This document shows, in pieces, positions 54,238-64,000 of a stretch of DNA of 64,000 nt. The DNA is from Parus major (lineage: Eukaryota > Chordata > Aves > Passeriformes > Paridae): assembly GCF_001522545.3 (NCBI RefSeq), contig NC_031773.1, positions 43,940,786-44,004,785 of the forward strand, read 5' to 3'. A program made the translations under genes and the position numbers. Under the pieces are notes generated by a model that was not told the DNA's origin, made no database searches, and worked only from the letters and a program-made list of their open reading frames with translations. The first letter of the stretch is position 1, and the number at the start of each line of letters is the position of its first letter.

Positions 54238-54402
54238 TCTTTCTCTTTTTTGTTGTTTTTGTTTATTTTTGTTTCTTTTTTTGTTTTGTTTTGTGGGGTT
54301 TCTTGCTTGCTTGGTTGTTGGGTTTTGTTGTTTATTTTGGTTTGGTTCGGTTCGGGGTTTTTTTTGTTGTTTGTTGGTTTTTGATGGGTTTTTTTTGTTG
54401 TT
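54238..54402. repeat. T/G low-complexity tract
   Basis: About 165 bp are almost entirely T and G on the plus strand, with TTTTGTTG, TTTTGTTTTG, GGTTCGGTTCGGGG and similar words. It opens frames on both strands (phenylalanine/leucine/glycine-rich on plus, lysine/asparagine/glutamine-rich on minus) that are artefacts of composition. Its origin is unclear; old poly-A or simple-repeat expansion are options. Confidence 0.85.
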
Positions 54403-57400
54403 TAGTCTGCTCCTTTGCATTCTGTTGTGCCTTTTTTCAGTGCCTGAAAGAATGTAAAAACTTCTTGCTATTGAGCTAGTAGTTGGTTTTGAACTAATAT
54501 CTTTTTTGCTATTGGCATTTATAAATAAGGAAAAACAATGGAATTATCTTAAAGCAGAGCTTTACTTTCAATTAACATCAGGTAAATCGGGAAGGCTCTG
54601 GTTTTTGCCTGCCTACACCTGTTTGATTTGAACCACAAAATGTACTTTCTCTCATGACCAATATTTGTATTCCCTGAGCAGTAGAACCCTTCTCTTCCCA
54701 GCTTCTTAACCTCTCCTGCACAATCTGTGCCATTGATAATGCCCAGATTGGGTCCCAGACCTCCACATTTTCTTGTAGAAGCTGAAGCATGCACACAACT
54801 CCAAATTTAATGCTGTCTCCATAACCACATGCTCTGCTCTGGAACAATGACAAAAATGTTCATTTTAAATTTGAAAGTCCTCAAAAGATGCCTTATTAGT
54901 GCTCCCTCCCACATCCAAGGAAGGCCCAGATATTGCCTGATGGAGCGTATCTTCTCAGTGATGCCAGGGCAGCTGTCTACTCCCAGGGCTGTGATTCAAA
55001 CTCACACAGGAGTGACCTCTGTTGTATGCAAAGGCTTCTATATTGCAAGGTCACCTCTCTCTTTTGAAAACCATTAAATTTTAAACAGAAATGCTGCTTA
55101 CTGGGAGGCAATCATTTCCAGACCATGTCTTCCAGGCCAAAATCACCAAGATCAAGACAGCTTGTGTCTTTGCCTTCTCTGTGACAGAGGCAAGGGAAGA
55201 TCCATCCTGCTTTCAAGTGTAACCAGCACCCCCACCTGTAACCCCTTCTGCCCTATTGCTCTTTGTGCATTCAAAATTCTGGTAATATATAATAATAGAT
55301 TCTGGTACCACCTCCAGCTTTTTTGCCATCCTGAAAAGATGTGACACCCTCCAATACAGGATATGTTTAACTGAAGGCATTGACTTGAGCAGGTAGAGTG
55401 CTAAAGAAATCTTACTCCACAGCTTTATACTGCCCAGTGCTGATTCTGTAAATTTTGTGCATGAATTCTTTCAAAAATGTGCTTTTCCAGCAGTCAAAAA
55501 TTTTCTGCAGTGTATCTCTGTATATCAATGATGGTTGTCTATTTATGTTAATTTTGAGATATTTTTTATTTTATGGGAGCTCACAAGGCTGTTCAATTTT
55601 CTCTACTGTTATGTGGCATTCTCCTGTTCAAGGTACCACTTTACTATTTCTCTGTTTAGTTTTTTTAATGGCCATGTGTTTACACAGCAGCCTTGCAAAC
55701 AGCATGCTGTCATCATTTTTCCTTACAAATGAAACAAATAGCTGACTTTTCCTGTTCATTTTCTAAATGTCACTATAAATTCAGCTGGTTTCTACCCACT
55801 GTAACTGTTCTGGGTAGGTTCTGCTATTTACTTATTTCCATAAGCAAATTTTTAATGTCATTTGTCCTGTTTTTAACATTTTCAATATTCTTTCTTTAAA
55901 AGCTTCAAGAAAACTCTGGATAATTAGTTTAAATGCTGAAATTCCATTTTTTCTTATGTTTTGTCTTGATATTCATGGATATAGGGATGCAATGTCAGCT
56001 ATTTGTAAGTTTGTGGGGCTTTTTAAATATGAAAACATATATTTTATCTTTAAAAGCAGTATAAGTAAAAATAATCCTTCTCTATACCCTGCTAAAATTC
56101 ACCTGCAGTGTGTCTCTCACTGCCTTTTATATCAAATGTGTTCAGTTTAGAAGGCTGAACACAGAGCATCTAAAGATCTAACATCTTAAGATGGATCTGG
56201 ACCTCTTTCTGCTGCTTAAAATTTAAGGCACTGCAAGTAGTGTGCATTGGGAATGCTTACCAGCACCTTTGCTAACAATTCAGAAGGCAGAAGAGGATTT
56301 AGATTGTTCCTCCAGAGCTTTGCACTAGCACTGCAGTACCAGCCTCAGTAAAAAAAATTAACATACAGGTAGTAAAGCAACTTGAAATTGCAACCTTACA
56401 GCAGTCAAAGAAAGCGTGGCCATTAATTTAGAAGGCATTATATGTTCTCTTGCTAATTTAGTGATGCATGTCGGCATGTGAGTAATGGAAAGAGCTACTC
56501 CCATTGCTTTACTTGACTGGGCCTTGAATCTCTGAAGATTCCAAAACACACAGGATGTCTGTGCTTTTGAATTTTTAATTCCTTTTCCCTAAAGTCATAT
56601 AAAAAATTGAATCTTACTGGACTGATGTGTTGTTTAGGATAGTGATCCTATATTTAAGTGAACACTTCACATGTCAGTGTAGAATTTTCTTCATAGACAT
56701 ATTCCCAAGTTTATATAGAAATACACTTTAAAATCTGTTCTTCCCTTGCTGTTTTTTTGTATATGTGCAAGGACTAGAGATTCTGAATGCCTCAAAGATG
56801 ACATTTTAGCAGATGCCTTCATTACCCTGGCCATTTAGAACTGAACTCCACACTAGTTTTTCAAAGTTTTTGATTATTTGTCATTTAATGTATGTGAAAG
56901 TTGCACTCAGGTAATGGGACCAATATGTTTATAGCACGTAAAAGGCTCACTTGCCATATTTCAACAATATGTTTGACTGTGCTGCTATTTATTTAAAGTA
57001 TACAAATTTCCCCAACTGATGACCACATGTGTGTGTATATACTTCATCCTGGTGAAAAGCTGCAATATTTTCCTCAAAGAAAACACACGTCACATTTCAT
57101 TTTCCTCACGCAGCTAATGTTGAGACAGTTGTTGTGGGCTTTTATTTTTAAACTAGGGGCTAAAGACAATGTTTATATTCTTACTTGCTTAAGAAGAAGA
57201 CATAGGTTGCTATACTTAAGTGTACTGGCCTTTTTCCTGGATAAGCAGGCTTCTAGTTAACTGAAATGTTTTAAAGGATTTCCTCTGAAAAGTTGCATTC
57301 TTCTGTTGGAATTTTATATTTCCTTACCTTTAACAGGACCAGAATTTAAAAGCTTGAAAGCAAGTCCCCTGGATTTTTCTGGAAGTCCCTAATCAAGTAA

Positions 57401-57787
57401 CCAATAAATAAATATGGCCCAAAATAGGGATTTTTAGGATAAGGTGGATTTGTCTGGGCAGCCTGCTTCTGAAAGAAAAAGCTTTATTCTTCCCTCTTAT
57501 GAAGGACAGTTGGTGAAACAAACATCAGGAATTCTTGGCAAAAGGGAAATCAAGGGTTTCTAACGTGCAAGTAGAAGCAGTATCTCTTTTGATGGAGCTA
57601 ATGATGTTTTGTGTTAAAAGCAGAGTTTAGGCTGGAGTTACACTCCTAGCATGGTGATTTCCTGCCTTATTCCACCAAAGACTTACGAGCACCATTTTGA
57701 CTAAACCACCACTTGAAAATTAAGACGGGGCAAAACACCAGCCGTAGGGTAAGACATCATGAGGAGGTGTTGCTCTGTCTTTTACAG

Positions 57788-57938
57788 AGTGGGATGCAGA
57801 TCTGGATGAGCAAAGTGGCAGGGCAGACACCTGGTGGGGTGCAGTGTTCCAGTGATGGCAGCATGGAGAGGAATTACATCCTGAAGGCAGCAGGAGGAAG
57901 CATCACACCTCTGGAAGCTGCAGACATTACCTACACAG
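57788..57938 (+). other. Candidate exon with matching splice signals (unknown product)
   Basis: A pyrimidine-rich acceptor (ctctgtcttttacag) is followed by 151 bp open in one frame. The block ends at the donor-like CACAG|gtaccc. The frame would encode about 50 residues containing SGMQIWMSKVAG and later SDGSMERNYILKAAGG and LEAADITYT. Composition is richer in GC and less repetitive than its surroundings. I recognise no domain. It is not dynein sequence. It may be an exon of a lineage-specific or non-coding transcript, or chance. Confidence 0.25.
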
Positions 57939-58093
57939 GTACCCCATCCCAAACTTAGGTACCTCTTTCCCTTTCTTTTAAAGGGTTGCTTTCTGTTTGT
58001 TGCTTATTTCAATTTATTTATTTTTTTAAATCACATTCCTAACCAAGATAGCCCATGGTGTAAAATAAACACAACAAAATCCCAAACTACCAA

Positions 58094-58303
58094 GTAAATT
58101 TTCCATCTGCCACCCCTGCTTCAACAAACCAGTAGCTTCTTTTCAGCTAAGTAATTTATTTTTGCCTATTACAGTTTTAAGCAATAGGTTACTACTGAGT
58201 AAATTTTCTGTTTGCTACCCCAGATTTGATAAACTAGTCGCTTCTTTTCAAGTAAGTAATTTATTTTTTCCTATTACAGTTTTAAGGAATAGGTTATAAT
58301 TAG
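58094..58303. repeat. 105-bp tandem duplication
   Basis: Two adjacent 105-bp units start at 58094 and 58199. Both begin GTAAATTTT and share TTCTTTTCA, AAGTAATTTATTTTT, CCTATTACAGTTTTAAG and AATAGGTTA. By eye about four in five positions agree, so the duplication is old. The unit is not a repeat family I know. Confidence 0.93.
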
Positions 58304-58418
58304 CATGCTCATATTAAAAAGGGGCTGTTTATCTATGTTCCTTTTAATACAACATGGAGAAAATTATTAAAAGTCAAAATAAAATTGAATATTTATTATT
58401 TTTCCCATCTGTTAGGGC

Positions 58419-58441
58419 AAACCTAACTGTAAGTTAGGTTT
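58419..58441. repeat. 10-bp inverted repeat
   Basis: AAACCTAACT and AGTTAGGTTT are exact reverse complements with a 3-nt loop (GTA). A small hairpin with no obvious role. Confidence 0.85.
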
Positions 58442-61331
58442 TGCGTCCCTGGACAGTGTGGAAAATAAGTTTGCATTAATTAATTCAAGCAATTCTCTGT
58501 TGTACTACCTGAACACAGCACAGTGTGTAATATTTGCATCATATTTCAGCTCTCAAAAAAGGGTGAAGGGGAAAGATAGAGATGTATTTGAAGACATGAA
58601 ATGATAGCTTTAGAGGGGATCTTTTAGGAATGAGAGAGACTGTGGTTTGAGGTTTTTGGAGAGTCTTTTTTTGGCTTTGGTGGGGTTTTTTTGGTGTTTA
58701 GTTTTTGGTTTTGTTTTTGTATTTTTCCTGGTGCAATTGCCTTCAAATACACATGAAAAAAACCCCACAAACTGTAAAAATAATAACTGAACTTCCTCCT
58801 GACTCTCTGCAGTTAAGTAGTTGGAAACAATGCATCATTCCCTGTACTTTTTGCCCCTGCCCTGTATGACAGCACTATATCTTTGATGCTAGATTTCCAG
58901 CAGGTAACCTTGTTACTTTGATGAAATGTCTTTGAGAGGTGGGTTCACAGAAGAGAGTTCGCTAGTCTTACTATCATAAAATGGAATTTTAAAAGAAAAA
59001 AAAGAATGGAAGCTGCTTGCTCTTTACACTTCGGGAAGGCTTTGTTTCACTCCAAAGCATGAAGATTTCTTGCATAATCCAAATAGAAGTTATTTTTTTA
59101 GTTAATAGTTTATTAACTGAACTGTTTTTTCTGACTAGTTTAGTTTGGTTTAGTTTAGTTCTTACTGTCTCATTTCAGAGCTGTGTCCAGCAGTACAGCA
59201 TGCAAGACATATCACAACTTCTCTACATATACTGTCCACACTCTGGGCCGGAAAAATAAGAAAAAAAGAACTCAGTATGGCTCATATGGGATCCCACCAA
59301 CCTCCAGGAGGATTTTGAGATTGTCTACTGAGGATTGAAAAGGTGGCAGTCAGCAGAGATCTAGTACACACTGTAAAACAAAACCACCATTTCATCACAT
59401 ATCTTGTGGCAACTCATCAGCTTTTCTTTTTACCAATCAAACTTGTTGGTAAATTATGGAAGAACAAAGCCTTGTGGAAAAGCAAATATTTCATCTAAAG
59501 CTGAACTGTCTCTGGTTAATAAATTTTTTAAAGGTAAATTTCTTGAGATTTTCCATTACATTCAGGAGAGATTTATCAAACCCTTTTCTGTGGGTAATTT
59601 TAGAAACTCCAACTAGGGAAACATTTTTACAGCTAAATAAGTAGCTCAGCTTCACTGGGGAGCAGGCTACAGAGACTGCAAACATTGACAGTTTTGCTGA
59701 GATAGTTTCATGGCCCTCTAGCACAAAGTGATGAGCAAAGAAAACTGCAACTCTTCATTAAAAAGAAATTCACTTATTTAACACCCTTGCTTTTAATATC
59801 ATTTTAGCCTTCATGTAGCCAGTGTGAAATGCAACACTGCATGTCTTTCTCATATGCATTAAGTCCTTGAATGCTTTCATTTTAATTTAGAGCTGAAGTT
59901 TGACCTAATTTAAAGTTTCCCAGTCTTATAATTATAAATTGGATGCATTCCAACGGCTAGTGTTGTGTCAAATATGCTTTTAAAATGAGTTCCAGATTTT
60001 AGTTCTTGTCACAAGATCTGTCTTTGCAACCCATGGGTGACAAGGGTAAAATTTGTCCTCGTCTTCACTGGAAATCTGAAAGTTAATTTACAGACATTGG
60101 AAGTGTTGGTTTTCAGAAAAACAATCAGAGATGTCAGCTTGCCAAAATTAACTCTTCTTGATGGTAGCAGAGGGCATTTTCCTTGGAGGCATCTATTTTA
60201 TACTCACCTTCCCTTTGTCAGCTTGTTCTCAGGAGGAGCTGGTGGAGTGACAGAGCCAAATTCTTCCTTCTGCCAAAATACCTTCCCTGACTGTTACAGA
60301 AAAAACACCCTCGTGAAACTACTTCTGTTTCAAACCATGAGGTATCAACTACTTCTCTCAAATAGAAAGTTTCCTTGAATGTTTATATCCTGCTTTTGCA
60401 TTGCATAATGCAAATCTGTGCATTCTTACAGATGATTTCATAGGTTTAGCTTACAGCATTTCTCTGTGCAGAGGGCTGTGGGTTTCTGGGGCACTTGGCT
60501 GGGAGGCAGGGAGCCAGTGCCCTCCTGCAGGAGCCCTGGTGCCCTCCTCAGCTGCTGCTCCAGGGTGAGAAGTGCTGCTGAGCCCTCTCAGTCCCTGAGA
60601 CGAGCTCAGAGCAACAGGCGTTTAACACCAGAAACAAACCAAACACCCTGACAAAACTCAGGGCTCCACTGCACTCCCCCTGGGGGGAAGAGCACAGAGG
60701 GAATAAAGCATAACTGGCAGGTATTAGATGTGGTGCAGAAGGGTATGCCTATAAAAATTATAATATATACTAATAATGAATGTAAATATGTAGAATAATA
60801 CAAAATTGTACCTATAAGTATATATTAAAAATATGCTTGATTTACCATTTCTGCAGTAGCACTGTTGAAAAAACTAGTGGGATATGTTGTTTTTAAACAA
60901 AAAGCAACATGTTTTGTCAGGATGATTTAAGACCACATACAGTAGGAAAACCATCCTAGCAAGTCACCTCTAACAGTTGCCTCTCGCATGAGTCAAACCT
61001 GACCTGGGATTTCCACTGTATTTAAACAAGCTATGATCTCTGCATATCAGAAATCACATCTCAGAGGAGACTTTATCAGACATACTCAGTATGGTCCATT
61101 ATGGTTAGCAATATGACCCTTTAAATCAAAATTATTTTAGGAGGCTATTTGTTGCTGGAAATGAAAAGTGATATATTCTAAATGGGCTTTTAAACTAAGG
61201 AAATAAAGGACTCGGGGCTTCATTGCAGGGCTTGGAAACTCTCCAAGGAAGATTTTTAAAGTTTATATCTTGTTTACTGTGTGTTCTCACTCACATATCT
61301 GATAAAATGTTATGTTTTCTTCCCTTCACAG

Positions 61332-61645
61332 CTACTGATAAAAACGTTTAACAAACAGCTGAATGAAGGAATTTACAAAAAATAATGTCCAGGAGGATAT
61401 AGAAGACAGTTCTATCCAAGATGAACGGTGTAACTCATCAAAGCTTTATTTATTTTTACCACCAGTTTGGATGTAAATTCATGAGGCTCACACCACATTT
61501 GGATAGCGTTCATTTTGTCTTATCTTTTTTTTAAGACAAGAGAATGAGAACAAAGCCGTTGGTGTCTCTGGTTCATGTTTTCCCCAGTTTACAATGACAC
61601 ACCAGGAGCCTCATAAGGACTAGAAATAAAAGTCTGCAAAAAAAT
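61332..61645 (+). other. Candidate 3'-terminal exon with polyadenylation signal
   Basis: The element order fits a last exon. A possible branch point lies in 'ctgataaaatg'. A pyrimidine tract and acceptor (gttttcttcccttcacag) end at 61331. AATAAA stands at 61625-61630, and a T/GT-rich stretch (ctctgtgttctttttcttc) follows about 20 bp later. In the frame starting at the acceptor, 17 codons (including KTFNKQLNEGIYKK) precede a TAA at 61383-61385. Joined to the 57.8 kb block, the frame would differ and stop at 61349-61351. Most of the block would be 3' UTR. I cannot name the gene, and each signal alone is common by chance. Confidence 0.28.
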
Positions 61646-63215
61646 CCTCTGTGTTCTTTTTCTTCTTACCAGGCAATTGTACAATCAGAATTTACTTTTA
61701 ATTTCAATTAGTGAAAACTCTGAAAAAGACATTGATAAAATGAAGCATTGAAGATTCTCTTCAAAAATCACTTGAGCATTTTCCTCACATGAAACCCCCA
61801 GTTCAGATTCACCTTATATTGTAAATAATAAAGCAGGAGAAATTTTACTCTTTTCTTGCAGCTTAAAAAAAACCCCAAAACTGTGAATGCCATGCAGTCA
61901 GGTTTTAGCACCTGTTTTCTGAAGATGTAATCCTACATGAGTAGCAATTTGCTAAAGATGAGGAATTAATTTTTTTTTAATAGTGCTCATGTGCCTAGTT
62001 TGTTTTGCAGTCTGAAAGTGAGAGGTGAAATTCATAATGAAAAGAGGTTGTCCCTTGCAGTTGTAGCTTATTTATGAAGACTTACAAAACATGGTACAGG
62101 TTCATCTTTTCAACAGCTATTGAAAAGATGCTGGTGAGAGGCCTGCAGCTACCACATTCACCTGCAGACTAGAAAATAGATACTGGCTGCTCTATCCAGG
62201 CTGAAAAGCAGACAAATATGTGGTTTGTTGCAGAATCAAGGCATTATTAAAGGATTTTTGTTACTTGCAGGTGTCCCTAACCTTGATTTATGTGCATATT
62301 AAACTGTGTCTGGTTAAGGGATCTCTTTGCTGACTGTTAATTTCTTGTTTGTAACATGAGAAGTAGATGAATTCTGAGTAAAATACAGATTTTTTGGTAT
62401 CTATTGTAAATTTTATTTACAAGTCACGGCTACTACTCTGTTTTAGTAGGGCCAGACTTTGAAAATTGTGTCTTCTGAGCCAGGGACACAGTTACAACCT
62501 TCTTAATGAGCTAGAGGACATTTTTTTTCTGTGATGCCTCTTCGAATCCTTCTAGATTTTTAAAGTGAGACTTTGCAAGGATTTATCATCTATTTATAAG
62601 TAGATTATGAGAGATTAAAGGATTTTTTTTTTCTTACTTAATGTGTAAGGAAATCTTACAGCATAGCTCCTGAAAGGTTATGTTGATTCTGGTTTATGTC
62701 CTTGTGACCATTTGTACTTTGTAGCTGCCTTTTTCTTCGGCGTACTTTTCTTCATTCTTGAGCATGTGGGACACTTGATGACCATGCATCAATCACAATA
62801 AGCCATTAAACCCTTTGTTAACCTCTTTTTATTTCTGTATAAAAAATGGGATGCACTGAATGCCCTTCTGAAATTTACCCTAATAATTATATGACAATAG
62901 TAGAATTATAAAATCACCTGTGTATTATTAATAATACAATTTTACCTAATTTTGAAAGATAATTTTGTGTCAGAAAAACTCTATGTGATGATAGTGTACA
63001 AAAAAAGCCCAAGGTCCCCACAAACCATCCAAAACAGGTGGTTTTTTTCTGCTAAATACTAACTTTTCATATAAAGAAATCTTTGCCAAATTAATCAGAC
63101 AGCAGTTCCAGAGCATTTAAAATGCAAATTGTGTAAGCAAAAAAAAAAAAACCAATGTCTGTAGCTCCATTTTGAACTAGGGAAGAGAAAGTATAATAGC
63201 TATTTGGGTTTGAAA
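61646..63215. other. Gene-free stretch
   Basis: AT-rich DNA with no recognised exon, RNA gene or transposon; T runs near 62.52 and 62.62 kb. Confidence 0.5.
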
Positions 63216-63386
63216 GATCACAGAATGGCTGGGGCTGGAAGAGACCTCTGGAGCTGATCCAGTCCAACTCCCCTGCTAAAGCAAGCTCACCTGGAGCACA
63301 TTGCATGGCATCATACCCCAGTGGGTTCTGTATATCTACAGGGAAAGAGACTCCACAGCCTTTTTTACCCCAGTGCTGCACTCTAA
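63216..63386 (-). mobile_element. CR1 LINE 3' fragment, minus orientation
   Basis: It starts with 'gatcacagaatggctggggc', then 'tggaagagacctctggagct', 'gatccagtccaactcccctg', a 'ctcacctggagcacattgca' block and 'agagactccacagcc', ending near 'cagtgctgca'. This is the reverse of the CR1 3' region, of a different subfamily from the copies at 5.2 and 13.5 kb. The minus-strand open frame across it is a by-product. A run of T replaces the usual CTCTCTGGGCAGCC-type segment near 63360. Confidence 0.9.
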
Positions 63387-64000
63387 ATAAACCACTTGAG
63401 CTGGGCTATACTTCACCTGACTCTGATTAAAATGTGTAAGTTAGAGCCAATGACTTTCCACTGCCCTGCCAGGAGAGGTAGAGATTGGGATATTTCTAGA
63501 GGGTTATTCAGTGGATGAGCCTGGGGTGATATCTAACTTTAGAAACTTAAATTAGGGCAGGAAAACATTGGGCTTTTTCCATCTGACTCATAAGATAGTG
63601 CCCCAGAGAGGCTGGAAAATAAACTTATTTAACACAGAGAGGTACTCAGGAAGCCTGCTATTGGAGGCAATATCAATATTGCAAATGAATACACAGACAG
63701 AATTTGCCAGGACATTTCCAGACAGGAGAGTACTTTCAGGGGTTCTGGGATTTATTTTTTGTTTATTTTTAGGGTATGTCTCTTCAAAGTGTGAGTGAGG
63801 GTTTAATTGATTGGAAGCTTGGGAGAATAAAAGTCCTTTAGTAAAATAATTAACATTACTTTAATTAATGTTGAGTAATTAATGTTTCTTTAATGTTACA
63901 GGAGAGAAAATAAATTTACTGCTCATGCCCTGACTTAACCACTTTTGCAGGAACTTTAAAGAAATGTTCACACTTTCATTAAGAGTGTAGGTTTGAAGCT
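63387..64000. other. Gene-free end of window
   Basis: No exon is recognised. A short cluster of TTAATTAATGTT-type words with inverted symmetry lies at about 63.85-63.90 kb. Confidence 0.5.

Larger units (their letters stand above)
50775..57787. other. Gene-free stretch downstream of the dynein-like block
   Basis: I looked for the next dynein exons (VLSVVAQQI-type and the MNPGYAGR-type AAA1 motif) and did not find them. Open frames at 54.5-56.2 kb are in T-rich plus-strand DNA, which may be the back of another decayed minus-strand element, but no motif could be named. Confidence 0.45.
57939..61331. other. Gene-free stretch
   Basis: Apart from the tandem duplication and small hairpin listed separately, nothing is recognised. 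A GC-richer block at about 60.46-60.70 kb contains repeated GCCCTCCT words, but I could not assign it to a transposon or exon. Confidence 0.45.

Noticed and set aside
54113..54457. Phenylalanine/leucine-rich frame resembling a membrane protein
   Set aside because: It lies in a T/G low-complexity tract; apparent membrane segments are a composition effect.
63091..63381. Minus-strand open frame of 96 codons
   Set aside because: Most of it is the reverse of a CR1 3' non-coding fragment.
1..64000. CRISPR arrays, tRNA or rRNA genes, bacterial operons, intact viral genomes
   Set aside because: No regularly spaced repeats, cloverleaf or rRNA core words, or dense ORFs were seen. The CR1 content shows vertebrate nuclear DNA.

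Overview
The window reads as vertebrate, and most likely bird, nuclear DNA. It is AT-rich, CpG-poor, has no dense ORF structure, and carries several fragments of the CR1 LINE family with the typical avian 3' tail (an ATTCTRTG-type repeat). The best-preserved CR1 copies, near 5.2 kb and 13.5 kb, resemble subfamilies common in songbirds, so a passerine is my guess; the sequence does not prove it.

Almost all of the 64 kb is non-coding, either intergenic or inside very long introns. The longest open frames (about 115-155 codons) look like chance: none has a recognisable domain, most lie in low-complexity or T-rich DNA, and several overlap repeats. I see no tRNA, rRNA, CRISPR array, bacterial-type operon or intact viral genome.

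Layout: 1-5.1 kb featureless; 5.1-5.4 kb CR1 (minus); 5.4-13.3 kb featureless apart from small tandem repeats; 13.35-13.6 kb CR1 (plus); 13.6-31 kb AT-rich DNA with simple repeats and some blocks that look conserved; 31.2 kb short CR1 tail; 33.6-34.3 kb the main CpG-containing block; 35.36-35.40 kb a perfect 16-bp hairpin; 46.3 kb CR1 tail; about 47.4-49.4 kb a heavily decayed LINE body on the minus strand with a recognisable reverse-transcriptase motif; 50.65-50.77 kb one exon-like block of an axonemal dynein heavy chain (AAA1 Walker-B region); 54.2-54.4 kb T/G low-complexity DNA; 57.8 kb and 61.3 kb two exon-like blocks with good splice signals; 58.1-58.3 kb a 105-bp tandem duplication; 63.2-63.4 kb CR1 (minus).

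The most informative item is the dynein block. Its 41 codons are open and keep CFDEFNR, but the usual tryptophan before it is leucine, no canonical acceptor lies at the aligned 5' edge, and no neighbouring dynein exon was recognised. It may be a relic of a DNAH gene or one exon of a gene with very long introns. On the same strand, the 57.8 kb block and the 61.3 kb terminal-exon signature could belong to an unrecognised spliced transcript. I found no evidence of a new multi-gene system.
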